Positions 46,801-54,589 of a stretch of 64,000 nucleotides of DNA are shown here, in pieces. The stretch spans positions 34,469,200 to 34,533,199 of the forward strand of contig CM067067.1 in NCBI GenBank assembly GCA_033980235.1, written 5' to 3'. The notes below the pieces were generated by a model. It was not told where the DNA came from, did no database searches, and saw only the letters and a program-made list of their open reading frames with translations. Numbering within the stretch: position 1 is the first letter of the stretch; every line of letters begins with the position of its first letter. A program made the position numbers and the translations under genes. The DNA is from Diadema setosum. Taxonomy: Eukaryota > Echinodermata > Echinoidea > Diadematoida > Diadematidae.

Positions 46801-49147
46801 GCAATAATGGCAGGGTCAGGAAAAGAGCACTCTTGTCTATTTAAACCAAAGAGGCTGTCTGTCATCAGCAAACCAAGGGATGATGATGATGATGATAAAA
46901 AACAACTACTGTATATATACTAGGTGTTATAAAAATAATTTCTCACTTTTGGGTGTGTACATTTCTGGTCGAGGCGAGGATTTAGCTTTCATATTCAGAA
47001 ACCACTCGAGATGTCAAAGAGCATGCAATTCTAAGGGGTATCAAAAGTTTATTTGATGAAAATTGGTTTGGAAATGGCTGAGATATATCCAAAAACAAGG
47101 TGAAACAAAGAGATCCTCATAAAAGGCTTGGCCTGTCACCTTTTATCATTATCAATTTTTTTGTGTGGATATTTCAGCCATTTGAAAACCAATTTTCATC
47201 AAATAAACGTTGAATCCTTCTTAAAATTACATGCTCTTTCATATTTCATTAAGAGTTTTCTCACTATCTCACTTAGGAATGTTCAAAACATGAATCCCCA
47301 CCTCAACCAGTACTGCACAGTCCCTTTCATAATTCGAAAACTATACATCAGATAACACTGTCATTGATATGAGTAATAGCTGAATAGTGTACAATTTTGT
47401 TGGAGGTGATTTGAATATGAGAGCTTGAATCAGTTTTGTTTAAATCCATGATTAATTTTTAAAGTTAAGTTCTAGATTTTGGTCAAATTTGAACCCTCTG
47501 TACAAAAATTGGACTTTACACAATAACCAATGATGTGTATGTGACCTGAACAATAAATATGAATACCACAAATACCACCTTTTCAGAGCTCTGCTGACTA
47601 GGCTTCTGGACTCTTGCTCCAAGGCACATGAATGCTTTGTTTAATAATAATTCATGATGGATTGCCCTGGGCACTGCTAGTCTGAGTTCATGATAAAGGG
47701 TAAACATGTTTTCATGTGCTTGCATGCATACACTACATTTCAGGATGAATAAAGACTAGCTGTGATAGTGGAATTTCTCATGAAAATGTAACAGAGCATT
47801 CAAACCCTGGCCATTGTTCAGGACCACTGTCTGGGTGATAACCACACATTCCCATACACACCAATCGACCCCTATGCAAACTTAAATTAATTTGTACAGA
47901 GGGCTGAAAATAGCAAAATCTGAAACCTAACTTAAAAAGAAATCTTGAATTTAATGAAACTGATTTAAATGCTTTCATTCTTGAATTACCTCCAACAAAA
48001 TTGTACACTATTCAGCTATTGCTCATATCAACGTCGGTGTTTTCTGATATAATAGTTTTTGAACTATGAAGGATCAAAAGTGGGAAATGCTTTTTGTAAC
48101 ATCTAGTACTGTAAAAGTGGATATTTTCGCGTGACTAATTTTTCACGCTCGGCCCGGTAAGAAGAGTTTTGTGTGTTTTTAATTCTGCGGAATCAAGGCA
48201 GCAAGTATGAGAACATAGGGCAAGCAAAAATATTCGCGCGCTTTTATTTTCGCGCTAGTTTCCGGTTGCGCGAAATGCGCGAAAATTTCAACTCCACGAA
48301 AATTTCCACTCAAACAGCATTTAGTTAGTATATACTTAGTATTTTTTTGTTGTGATTAATCAGGACTTTCCAACAATTTCACAGGTGGTTAAATTTGTGA
48401 TTGCAGAGTGCACTAATGAACAGAGAAATATACATGTATATTCATGTTACATTCACATACTGTGGGGATCTGAGTTAACATTTCCGCGTGTTCTTAAATT
48501 TGGGAATGGTATGGCACCTAACTCGCGAATCTGCGAAAATATAAACCCTGTGAAATAAATGGCATAGGTAGAAATACAACGATGGTGATGACTGCTGTTA
48601 TGATCACTAGATATCATCATTACTATTACCATAATTAAAGAGTAGCCATGACAGAGAACATGTACAGTGAACTCCCGTTATAACGAAGTTCTCGGGACCG
48701 GGAGTTTTCTTTCATTATATCAAAATTTTGTTATGATCGAACAAAAGATACACAGAATAGATGATGTTGAGGCCTGAATTTTTACTTGGTTGTAACCGGA
48801 ATTTCTTAATAACCGTGTTTGTTATAACGGGAGTGCACTGTAAATTTACTGGCTTTACCTTGGACTGGAAGATAGGCATTCTCTCCAGCGTGTTCTCGAA
48901 GCACCTTCTTGGCGCCTTCCATGACGGGGAACGGCGACTGGCCAAAGGCAAAGTGGTAGACCTGGCGACCCTCTGCCCTCATCTTGTTGATGGCCTCGTT
49001 GAAGAAGAGGTTGGAGGCAGTCCGGAAGTTGGCCAGGTGGGGTCGGACCAAGCTGGTATCGGACTGGCTCAGACAACCATGGGATGTGACGCTGGTTTTC
49101 CCACTGTCGGCTGGTTTCAGCCCTGGTTGTGATTTCAATGCATCCAT
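19178..49147 (-). CDS. Class I/II PLP-dependent aminotransferase (aspartate-aminotransferase fold), 12 coding exons
   Basis: Twelve exons (listed separately) join in frame to 1371 nt, 456 residues plus stop. The start ATG at 49147 has A at -3 and G at +4, with an in-frame TAG ten codons upstream in the same exon. Visible landmarks: GQSPFPV (residues 69-75), GPGSKQ (126-131) for cofactor phosphate contact, W151 stacking on the ring, NPDNPTG with N205, SDEIYG with D233 and Y236 contacting the pyridine nitrogen and O3', SGISKWASAGGWR with Schiff-base K264 and R272, PTGGFYIFPDF (350-360), and R407 equivalent to the substrate carboxylate-binding arginine. The fold is an amino-acid to 2-oxoacid transaminase; the exact substrate cannot be read from sequence. 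The N terminus has no mitochondrial or secretory signal, so it is probably cytosolic. The GQSPFPV/VGPGSKQ combination points to a subgroup distinct from the standard animal GOT1/GOT2, which is an inference from memory. Length is normal for the fold. Confidence 0.9.
19215..20410. other. Aminotransferase intron 11, proximal part
   Basis: AT-rich sequence with no recognisable transposon ends or exons. Confidence 0.5.
20416..20744. mobile_element. Inverted-repeat element with AGAGACTCCAACTCTCC end
   Basis: Left AGAGACTCCAACTCTCCTG and right CGGGAGAATCTCC then GTTGTAGTCTCT are roughly inverted. CTCCTGCC and GGGAGATCTCC blocks recur inside. Similar in plan to 11094-11477. Confidence 0.5.
21037..21254 (+). 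repeat. 18-bp minisatellite, about 12 copies
   Basis: The unit GGGCTGAAGCTAGTCACT repeats with point changes. The unit length is a multiple of three, so the minus strand stays open and would read as a TSFSPM-like hexapeptide repeat. It is intronic, with no sign that it is translated. Confidence 0.9.
21331..21534. mobile_element. CTGTACAAGTGGACATTTTT-ended MITE
   Basis: Left CTGTACAAGTGGACATTTTT and right AAAATGTCCACTTTTACAG are inverted and flanked by TA. It is related in its ends to the element at 48109-48315 (CTGTAAAAGTGGATATTTTC). Confidence 0.65.
22159..22332 (-). CDS. Aminotransferase exon 11 (residues 390-447)
   Basis: Acceptor CCACTTCCAG|CTG and donor CAG|GTGAGT; 58 complete codons. 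It encodes the small-domain end, including EFTVRLCYVNFDG. R407 in it is the counterpart of the arginine that binds the substrate alpha-carboxylate. VVEGIQ closes the exon. Confidence 0.9.
22475..22800 (+). mobile_element. Decayed 3' end of a non-LTR retrotransposon (LINE)
   Basis: One frame, with several stops, reads IGHILRKG, then GRPRNIW, RTMENKM, TWGSLQRMTQD, then WRAFVAELHARKHTGQ. This is the familiar C-terminal tail of LINE ORF2 (GHxLR, RGRPRxTW, W...DRxxWR). It ends in short AGTA repeats (TTAAGTAAGTAAATAAGTAA), a usual LINE 3' tail. It is 5'-truncated, inactive, and lies antisense in intron 10 of the aminotransferase gene. RTE- or CR1-like placement is undecided. Confidence 0.75.
23090..23330. 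repeat. Dispersed repeat family (TTAAAGGTACTGTTTACC), copy 1
   Basis: Shares with 26305-26530 the blocks TTTGATGCATATGTGT, GGTCAGTTG, TCACAAAACATC, ACCATAT, AATATAAGGAGATATCA and TTTCTCA(A/T)TAAACCATAACTG in the same order. The far end is not defined. Confidence 0.75.
24090..24243 (-). CDS. Aminotransferase exon 10 (residues 338-389)
   Basis: Acceptor TTTCTTTCCGCAG|A and donor GCT|GTAAGT. The first base completes the split codon from exon 9, followed by 51 codons. It contains KPTGGFYIFPDF, the conserved segment entering the C-terminal domain. The intron side of the acceptor is a roughly 500-bp pure pyrimidine tract. Confidence 0.92.
24244..24745 (-). repeat. About 500-bp pyrimidine tract (GGAA/GAAG repeats on +)
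   Basis: On the plus strand the tract is almost only A and G (GGAAGGAAGGAGGGAAGGAA type). On the coding strand it is an uninterrupted CCTT/CTTT polypyrimidine tract that runs directly into the acceptor of exon 10. The 250-residue open frame over it (SFLPSFLPS repeats) is an artefact that happens to read on into the true exon. Confidence 0.95.
25753..25835 (-). CDS. Aminotransferase exon 9 (residues 311-338)
   Basis: Acceptor CTCTCACCTGCAG|CTC, donor CACAG|GTGAGC, ending in phase 2. It encodes an acidic helix (EDEEEQ) and IARKILHAVASYCH, typical of the long inter-domain helix of the fold. Confidence 0.9.
26305..26530. repeat. Dispersed repeat family (TTAAAGGTCCTGTTTACC), copy 2
   Basis: Second member of the family described at 23090, same orientation, in the next intron. 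Confidence 0.75.
26646..26759 (-). CDS. Aminotransferase exon 8 (residues 273-310)
   Basis: Acceptor CTCCCCCCAAAG|CTT, donor AGT|GTGAGA; 38 complete codons starting LGYSIYP, continuing WR from exon 7. Contains SGASNTYSCAPGPVQHA, matching the family segment between the lysine loop and the long helix. Confidence 0.9.
27356..30044. mobile_element. Foldback hAT-like transposon with 8-bp target duplication
   Basis: The left end CAGTGGCGTATCTAGGG and right end CCCTAGATACGCCACTG are inverted. CCCACAGA stands on both sides (27348-27355 and 30045-30052), a perfect 8-bp target duplication, the hAT hallmark. The inner ends repeat GCCCCGGGCGCC. There is no transposase frame. The interior holds repeats about 470 bp apart, each with TTTCGGCTCGCTCGCTGCGC, TTCGAACATACGGGGG and TGATGACGCGGA. 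One of these units is split by a second mobile element at 28700-29713. It lies in intron 7 of the aminotransferase gene. Confidence 0.85.
28700..29713 (+). mobile_element. Helentron/HINE-like element, copy 1
   Basis: Starts TATGCCTCCGCAACGAAGTG. The 3' part has the inverted GCGGAGGCATA, then about 25 bp on a small hairpin (TCGC-CGTA-GCGA), ending in CTAG before T. Inverted sub-terminal repeats with a hairpin on one side only are the layout of Helentron-associated elements. The interior has TCCGTCCGTACG, then several GGTCAAAGGTCA motifs. No Rep/helicase frame. The matching uninterrupted repeat at about 28435-28475 marks the insertion point. Confidence 0.55.
30198..30263 (-). CDS. Aminotransferase exon 7 (catalytic lysine, residues 251-272)
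   Basis: Acceptor ATTTTACAG|TAC, donor CGG|GTAAGT; 22 complete codons. Encodes SGISKWASAGGWR. K264 forms the internal aldimine with pyridoxal 5'-phosphate, and R272 contacts its phosphate. Confidence 0.95.
30331..30718 (+). repeat. Tandem duplication of a ~165-bp block, 217 bp apart
   Basis: GAATTTGTAGCTGTG at 30331 and GAATTTGTATCTGTG at 30548 start two near-identical blocks sharing AAGATCAAGTTAGAAAGCAA, GACAGAAAAACCCACCT and CATGAATGAAAGTCAC. Intronic, non-coding. Confidence 0.8.
30994..31084 (-). CDS. Aminotransferase exon 6 (residues 220-250)
   Basis: Acceptor TTTGCTCGTAG|T, donor AAG|GTAAAA. The first base completes a split Ser codon, followed by 30 codons. Encodes VISDEIYGRLSF. D233 and Y236 hold the cofactor ring. 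Confidence 0.93.
31085..32640. other. Aminotransferase intron 5, exon-distal part
   Basis: AT-rich, with no transposon termini or exon recognised. The short open frame at 31860-32141 has no splice support or recognisable product. Confidence 0.5.
32646..32992. mobile_element. 347-bp foldback MITE with GAGTATTGACCGATTC ends
   Basis: GAGTATTGACCGATTC and GAATCGGTCAATACTC are perfectly inverted. An inner pair, GTGGGTGTATCAGCCGACC and GGTCGGCTGATACACCCAC, is also inverted. The centre has C and G runs. Non-coding. Confidence 0.85.
34668..34736 (+). tRNA. tRNA-Leu-like pseudogene (CAG anticodon loop)
   Basis: Contains an A box (TGGCCGAGTGG), an anticodon arm with stem ACGT/ACGT and loop CTCAGAG (anticodon CAG), and a T arm GCGGG-TTCGAAC-CCCAC. 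There is no leucine-type long variable arm and no good seven-pair acceptor stem, so it is probably a non-functional tRNA-derived piece of the surrounding element. Confidence 0.4.
35279..35320 (+). repeat. Partial tRNA-like 5' half
   Basis: GTGGCCGAGTGGTTAGAG matches the D-arm/A-box of Ser/Leu-type tRNAs, then the similarity ends. No B box follows. Confidence 0.45.
36209..36248 (-). CDS. Aminotransferase exon 5 (residues 207-220)
   Basis: Acceptor TCATGTTTCAG|CT, donor CTCAG|GTGTAG; 40 nt, phases 1 to 2. Completes NPDNPTG begun in exon 4 and continues TAYNEDELLAL. Confidence 0.88.
36758..36821 (-). CDS. Aminotransferase exon 4 (residues 186-207)
   Basis: Acceptor CGTCACAG|ACC, donor CCA A|GTAAGT. 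Encodes VKPNRLLVLCNPDNP. N205 hydrogen-bonds the cofactor O3'. The intron falls inside the Thr codon of the NPxNPTG motif. Confidence 0.9.
37930..38380 (+). repeat. Pyrimidine-rich stretch
   Basis: TC-rich sequence with CTCTCT runs, and an open frame of 102 codons that is Ser/Pro/Leu-rich because of composition. It runs into the partial foldback at 38406. Confidence 0.65.
38406..38657. mobile_element. Partial copy of the TTAAAGGACAAG foldback family
   Basis: Matches the right arm of 18489-19072 (TTCTTTTGTTATGTGAGAAA through GAACTTGTCC). The left arm is missing. It ends 94 bp from aminotransferase exon 3. Confidence 0.8.
38751..38878 (-). CDS. Aminotransferase exon 3 (residues 143-185)
   Basis: Acceptor CTTGTCCCACAG|AT, donor CAG|GTACCC. 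Encodes LLLSPTWTTYRPQAVF. W151 corresponds to the Trp that stacks over the cofactor ring in this fold. Confidence 0.92.
38941..39137. mobile_element. CTGTATAC-type MITE
   Basis: Ends CTGTATACGTTGTTATTTTC and AAAATAACAGCGTATACAG are inverted, next to TA. Internal CACGGTCCAGCCGTGATT is tandemly duplicated. Same family as 17936-18138 and 63245-63480. Confidence 0.75.
40138..40290 (+). repeat. (AAT)n microsatellite
   Basis: Long AAT run with AAC and ATG variants, 47 bp from the donor of aminotransferase exon 2. Poly-Asn and poly-Ile/Leu frames over it are artefacts. Confidence 0.95.
40337..40474 (-). CDS. Aminotransferase exon 2 (residues 97-143)
   Basis: Acceptor ATTTTCCCCAG|GT, donor GGAG|GTAGCT. 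Encodes LAELRANICSFHARLDG and then DLVVVGPGSKQLIYLLM; GPGSK binds the cofactor phosphate. Confidence 0.93.
40764..40852 (+). repeat. (GT)n microsatellite with GTGTGAGTGGG variants
   Basis: GT run passing into GTGAGTGG units. Intronic. Confidence 0.9.
40930..42145. other. Aminotransferase intron 1, gene-free part
   Basis: Unique-looking AT-rich sequence with an A run near 41983. No exon or transposon ends are recognised. Confidence 0.5.
42150..43460 (-). mobile_element. Helentron/HINE-like element, copy 2
   Basis: Reverse orientation of 28700-29713: CTAG end, hairpin GTCGC-CATA-GCGAC, then ATGCCTCCGC at the left. GCGGAGGCATA closes the right, with the CCGTCCG block beside it. The interior carries TGACCTTTGACCT motifs at 42513, 42818, 42964 and 43259. 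The two copies share ends and plan but are diverged inside. Confidence 0.6.
45286..45660. mobile_element. TTAAAGGGATCG foldback element, copy B
   Basis: Arms AAAGGGATCGTATAGTTTTA and ACTGTACCATCCCTTTAA are inverted. The centre AAAGTGTGGGACCCACACTTT-like palindrome is at about 45450-45473. Long imperfect arms over the whole length. Confidence 0.85.
46940..47332. mobile_element. TTAAAGGGATCG foldback element, copy C (diverged)
   Basis: Shares TTTATTTGATGAAAATTGGT, AAATGGCTGAGATAT and the inverted CAATTTTCATCAAATAAACG, ending TGCACAGTCCCTTTCAT. Its left tip is eroded. Confidence 0.7.
48109..48315. mobile_element. CTGTAAAAGTGGATATTTTCG-ended MITE
   Basis: Left CTGTAAAAGTGGATATTTTC and right GAAAATTTCCACTCAAACAG are inverted. 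TTCGCGCG and GCGCGAAA motifs lie inside. Related ends occur at 21331-21534. Confidence 0.65.
48340..48560. repeat. Degraded MITE-like sequence
   Basis: Contains AGAGTGCACTAATGAACAGA and CGAATCTGCGAAAATATAAA, which resemble the interior and right end of the 38941 family. Ends are not defined. Confidence 0.4.
48665..48840. mobile_element. Pogo/Tigger-like MITE beside a splice donor
   Basis: CAGTGAACTCCCGTTATAAC and GTTATAACGGGAGTGCACTG are the inverted ends, with TA on both sides (48663-48664, 48841-48842). Its edge lies 18 bp inside the intron that follows coding exon 1 of the aminotransferase gene. Confidence 0.85.
48859..49147 (-). CDS. Aminotransferase exon with the start codon (residues 1-97)
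   Basis: Acceptor TGTTTTTGTAG|GTG at 49196 gives 48 nt of 5' UTR containing an in-frame TAG. The ATG is at 49147 and the donor CAAG|GTAAAG at 48858. Residues 1-35 are polar and unlike a targeting signal. FRTASNLFFNEAINKMRAEG begins the fold, and HFAFGQSPFPV is the substrate-side loop. Confidence 0.93.
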
Positions 49148-49284
49148 AGTGTTGATGCCTCTTGGTTTTTCCTCCTAAATATCGCCTATTTGCACCTACA
49201 AAAACACATGCATATTTGAAAAAAAAAATATGTGAACACTTATTTCATGTGACCTGCTTATAATACCTTCGCCAAAGAAGGAGG

Positions 49285-49677
49285 TTAAAGAGATCGTACA
49301 GTTTTGGTTGAGACCTAATTTCAGGTTTCTAACATTTTTTGGTGAGATAATGAGAAACCTCTTATGAAATATGAAAGAGCATGTAATTCTATGAGGAATT
49401 CAACGTTTATTTGATGAAAATTGGTTTTGAAATGGCCGAGATATCTCAAAAAGAGTGATTCTAGTAAAGTGTGGGACCCACACTTTATTTGCACTATCGC
49501 TTTGTTTTACTCTGTTTTTGGATGTTTCAGTTATTCCAAACCCAATTTTCATCAAATAAACTTTGAATTCCTCTTAAAATGGTATGTTCTGTAATTTATC
49601 ACAAGTGTTTTCTTGGTATTTTGCGAAAAGTTAAAAGCCCAATTCTCATCTCCGCCAATACTGTACCATCCCTTTAA
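49285..49677. mobile_element. TTAAAGGGATCG foldback element, copy D
   Basis: Best-preserved copy, starting TTAAAGAGATCGTACAGTTT and ending CATCCCTTTAA. The centre is the GTGTGGGACCCACAC palindrome. It lies in the 5' UTR intron, 90 bp from the start-codon exon. Confidence 0.85.
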
Positions 49678-49777
49678 GTGATCAACAGCATTGGTTTGTC
49701 CGTTTGTAAACTAACTAAAAAAATTGGGCATGGATTAAAATGAAACTTGCAGAAAAAGTGAAGGATTTTTCATCTTT

Positions 49778-49950
49778 TGGCATAGATAAGGTCAACGAAC
49801 TTGGGGTTCAGCTGTGTGTAGGCCTACTGGAGGTTTACAATATGCGCACTAATTATAGATTGGCATAGATAAGGTCAACGAACTTGGGGTTCAACTTGGG
49901 GTTCAGCTGTGTGTAGGCCTACTGGAGGTTTACAATATGCGCACTAATTA
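49778..49950 (+). repeat. Tandem duplication of an 83-bp unit
   Basis: TGGCATAGATAAGGTCAACG starts each copy (49778, 49861), and both end GCGCACTAATTA. The second copy has an extra internal repeat of AACTTGGGGTTC. Copies are nearly identical, so the event is recent. Confidence 0.9.
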
Positions 49951-51005
49951 AGCACGGTGCTCTGCTCGAGCAACAAGTTGCCGTACAATGACCTAAACAA
50001 AATGCCTCTATTTTTGGAAATTGCAAGTGTGTAAAGGGTGGAAATGAGTTGCAGGCTTGGCGGAGGTCTGTGCTAACCGAGTGCTTTTCAAGTTTGATTA
50101 AGTTTTCTTCCACTACTGAGTAAATTGGTTTTTTGTGCCTTCACCAAAAGACAACCAGAAAAACTATAGCAGGCCTGTACCCTAGGCCTGTCTATTGGTT
50201 GAAGAGATCATCTGATCAGTGTGTGGAATCATTTTTGTTTTCCTGAAATCACTACGGCAATTTAGGTACCAGGTATGGTAGGGTACACCACATGTAGCCA
50301 CCCTAACGTTCAACCAGTGATTGTAATATCAAAACTGACTGGAAATCGCCTAGAAATGTACTCATATGGAAAAAACTCTACAGATTCCGATGCTGTCCTC
50401 AAAATTACAATTTGAGGTCGCCTTACGATAATATTGCCACAAAATCGCGCATGGTGTCAGTTTTCTCTCGCTCATTTTTGGTGCGCCAGATATCGCCACC
50501 CCTAAACAATAAAATTTACCTGATTTTCACCTCACTAACATATTGAAAATACAGGTTCGGATCCAAATCTCGCACACTCACTTTGGATTCCACCCATACA
50601 GAGATATTGTCGTCTACTCTAATTGCATTGACGCTTTCCACGGCATGGAATAGGTAAACATTTAAGAAAACTGGCTAAATGCCAAATCAAAAATTCCAGA
50701 AAATCACAAATTTGAGCAATTTGATGCCTGTTTCCACCTTGTTTCTTCAAATCAAACCAATGCATGTTCTCTGCGTATTGCGCCTATCTTACCACGCACT
50801 TTTGTCTTGCTTTGCGCGCAAGCAGCAAATTTATACCTGCTATGGCGATATGGCCCATAACCCATGGGGCATGGTGGCGAGATGTGGCTTACCTACCATA
50901 CTACACTAGTACTGGTCTATCTCCATCCTGCAATGAAAGAACATGATGAACATTTATCAACAAATATTCACACTAAATATTTCATGCCGTATACATTTAT
51001 AACAG

Positions 51006-51290
51006 GAAGGACTAATCTTGGAAACACGGATGTTTGTCCAAGGCTTGCCCGACATATTGCTGCAAATGCCTACAATGAGCAATGTAGAAGTCTTTACACA
51101 AACTGATATTGATAAACATTTAAATTGCAAAGAGTTCAAATTAGATCTACAGTTGGATGGAAAAAAATTGCAATGTCACTTGTATGATTATAATCTACCG
51201 GTACAGGTTCTTGGAGGAAAAATAACTGGATATTATGACATATTATTTGTTATCAAATATGCTAAACCCTTTCCTATAGCAATTATATAG
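51006..51290 (+). CDS. Unrecognised open frame after an acceptor-like site
   Basis: Open for 94 codons from just after TTTATAACAG at 51005 to TAG. The product has ordinary composition, with a segment KLDLQLDGKKLQCHLYDYN, and no low-complexity bias. It lacks an early ATG, so it could only be an internal or terminal exon on the plus strand, or a transposon fragment. No partner exon was found; it lies inside the 5' intron of the opposite-strand aminotransferase gene. Confidence 0.2.
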   Translation, partial: EGLILETRMFVQGLPDILLQMPTMSNVEVFTQTDIDKHLNCKEFKLDLQLDGKKLQCHLYDYNLPVQVLGGKITGYYDILFVIKYAKPFPIAII

Positions 51291-51595
51291 TCTAGACCTT
51301 AACTTATTACCAGTACTTTCACACTAGACGTTTGATAAATTATGGCAAATGGTTACTTCCATAATAATGGTTAGTTTTACTGGTAACGTTACATTTACTT
51401 TCATCTTCATCAGCTCACATTGCTTAATTGAGTAAAATATGCACTCTTTCAGAAAAACCATCTAAATCTGCTGCTCTTATTTCACAGATTTCAATTTCAA
51501 TTCATACAAAATAAGTCCCTTCTCTTGGGATCCGCGAGAATACTCATTCTTCAAAGGCCAACATCATACAACAGGAAAAGCAAAGAGTAACATAC

Positions 51596-52140
51596 CTCTG
51601 GATAATGTGGAATAAAGGGCCTAGCTGTTTGCCGTTCGAGCTTGAGATTCAACGCCATAAAGCGTTATGAGGATAAACTGAAGTTAACGTTTTAATAGTG
51701 CTATGATCTGCAGTAACGTTTCTGATGTGATACTGTATCAGGTGAGTGTGGCATACGATTGCCGCACAGATATGGAATACACAGATTTCTCAGCGAGTAA
51801 AAAAGAAACACACCAGTATTACATATAAGTCGTTCAAGCGTGGACAATCACAGTTTTTCTGATCCGCTTGATCGATCGAGCAGGTACAAGTTTCCATCAG
51901 TGTTGCCATCCCCCATCTACCATACAAATTTACCAGGCCACTCTTATACCCCGTACCTAGATGTGAGCGCGGTGCCGGTGCGCGGGCGGCGGCACAGTCA
52001 ATCGTACGATCGAGGCGTGGGCGCCGCCGGGCTGAGATGATAGACCTTATTACAAAGTACAGTATGGGGCCTAATACAGGATCGTATGGGACGAGCGAGT
52101 TGTTTTCGTAGTGTACCGTCCGGTAAACAGCTGACCACGA
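51596..52140 (-). promoter_or_regulatory. Candidate promoter and non-coding first exon of the aminotransferase gene
   Basis: On the minus strand, CCAGAG|GTATGT at 51595 is a good donor upstream of the acceptor at 49196. The block 51940-52030 is CpG-rich against an AT-rich background, as expected near an invertebrate promoter. The transcription start is not defined. Confidence 0.35.
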
Positions 52141-52479
52141 GTGTACGTACGACAGTAAACATTCATCACAGTACAGTAAAATAATGCACCAAAGATTTTT
52201 CTTTTCTCTTTGAATTCACCTGACTATAGTGTTAGTATGCTAGCTACTCATCACAACAAATATCTTTGTAACTAAACCCGATTTTAGTTTTTGTATCTTT
52301 GAAAAATCTAAACTAATAGAAATATAGAAAGTTTTGTTTGTTTGTTTTGATTGTTTGTTTTTAGGAAAGAATTATACAAAACATATTCGAGTAGTCTGTG
52401 ACCTTTTTGAGGAATTAATACACATCATGTGTGTTAATTCCTCCAAAAAGTTTTGGGAGTAAGTTGCATGTGACTCCCA

Positions 52480-53560
52480 AACAGTGGCGGGGGGGGGGGG
52501 GGGGGAGGGGGGAGGGGCAGTTACCACCCCAATGATGGGGGGGGGGGACGAACATCATTTGCCCCCCCCCCCCCTCCCCATAATTCCCGAGATGATAAGA
52601 TTTTCTCGTTTTAGTGTGTGTGTGTGTGTGTTTGATAGAAAACTGTCAAAATATTTCACCCAAAGTGTGCACAGGATTGCTGAATTTCAACATACTCTGA
52701 AAATGCAAAATCTCTCTCGCGTGGGAGGGGGATACCGTACCTGGAGTCCCATCACTCCCTACCCAGTTCGGTTATTTTCCCATAGACTTCAGAGTGCAAT
52801 CACCATATTTCCTACTGTTTCATCAGAAGTGTGTACCAATTGTCTGTCATTTACTTAAAAAAACAAACAAACTACAATTATGTTCTTTCAGGGACCAGGG
52901 GCGGGAGGGGATATCCTCTTTCAATGAACCCTTTCCCTGCTTGCTTTTCCTATATACTAAAGGTATCGGGGGATTGACAACTTTGCAAATTCCATCAAAA
53001 TGTGTTTACGAGATATTTTCAATTGAATTCTTAAAATGCAAACGCGCTCGTATGCAGGGACATCAGCCCAGAGGACAAGGTGGGCAAAAAAGTCATTTTG
53101 TCTCCCATAATATCCGAATATTCTACAAAAGTGTGCATCAGATCATTCTATTTCAATTCAAAAAATGCGAAAGCTCTGTTATGTGAGAGGGGGTGGGGGG
53201 GGGGGGGCCTACCCCCTCCAACCCCTCCTCTGTCAACTTTCATGTATACCTCACTATAAAGGCCTAATACTACACAATGATGTGGCGCACGCGGAGCAAG
53301 AGCTGAGATACCGCAATTTTAATCATCCAGGTATCTGTGAATATTTCTTTTTCTTACTTTTTGGATAAGGAGGAAAATCCAAAAATTTCACCAGAAGTGT
53401 GCAACAGATGGCTGAATTTCAGGTCTGAAAATGCAAAATCTCCCTGGTGAGGGAGGGGGTACCCTGTCCCCCGCTCTGCCGCTCCGCTCCCTCGCACAGG
53501 ATATTCCAACTCCAATTTTTGCCCCCCCCCCCCAAAAAAAAAAAAAAAAAAAATCGTGAA
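52480..53560 (+). repeat. Diverged tandem repeat with G and C runs
   Basis: The phrase AAGTGTGCA...GCTGAATTTCA...TCTGAAAATGCAAAATCTC and then GTGxGAGGGGG recurs near 52660, 53130 and 53395, with a weaker copy near 52990. Poly-G (52487-52505) and poly-C (52562-52573) runs flank the first copy. Non-coding. Confidence 0.6.
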
Positions 53561-54077
53561 AACCGATCGACGCCGCTGCTCCCACGTACTTGATATAAAC
53601 GATGAACCATTTTTTTTGTTTCGTAGGATCTGGTTGGCTTTCTCTGGATAAACTAACGGCGTTAATGCAAAGGTGATGTGCGGCTATATTAGAAGCTTGA
53701 TAATCATTTAAATCTTTGATTCCTACACAGATTTGCTGGTGCTCCTACAAGACATTAGTTATCTAGGTTTGCTCATTATATACCATATTAAGTTGATTTG
53801 TTTAATAAAATGTATTGAGATAAACAGCAAAATTATCCAACAAATATGTGCACGTTAAATCTGATTGCATTTATTTGAAATATATGATTGGCTTCTCGAT
53901 TATACTAGTACTTTCCTTTTGCTTTACCTCGGGCGAAAAATAAAATGTTCACCGATCATTATCAAAAGTGCACCATGTCATGATGAATTGTTTTGCAAAA
54001 TTTGAGCATTAGAAAAAAGACGAGATATAAAAAGGTGATAATAGGAGAGTGGATCGAATCACTGGCGTCTTTTCTCT

Positions 54078-54178
54078 TTCTTCTTCTTCTTCTTCTTCTT
54101 CTTCTTCTTCTTCTTCTTCTTCTTCTTCTTCGTCTTCTCAGTCTTCTTCTTCTTCTTCGTCTTCTTCTTCTTCTTCTT
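54078..54178 (+). repeat. (CTT)n microsatellite
   Basis: About 100 bp of CTT with rare CGT and CAG variants. Poly-Ser and poly-Leu frames are artefacts. Confidence 0.95.
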
Positions 54179-54589
54179 TGTGGTGGCTTTTAATTTCGTA
54201 CTCGAGCAATATAAGACTGGTATCTTTTAACGCGGTGCAAATCGCATTATACTGGACATGATTTTCGTCGCCTTTTACATCTTATTCATGCACCAGAATC
54301 ACATTCATACTCATGATTCAACGTACACATTCATACCGAGCGGATGACAAAGAGAAAATTGGCAAATGAGGCTCAAATTTTGTAGTTTACGTTAAAATGT
54401 CTAACATGAATATTTCAAACAATTTACGCGATTGTGATAGATAGCCTTTAAAAAAAAAAATCCGAGCTAAAATGTGAATTTCCAGGCGTTTCTTTAACAT
54501 TTTTGTGTCGCATTAAAGTCCCGCGTATATTGAATGTCATTAGTATATACGCAGACATTGTGCGTGTCCGGAATTACCATGCTGTCCAT

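Noticed and set aside
51840..52040. 66-residue plus-strand open frame in the CpG-rich block
   Set aside because: No motif or splice partner; better explained as promoter sequence of the minus-strand gene.
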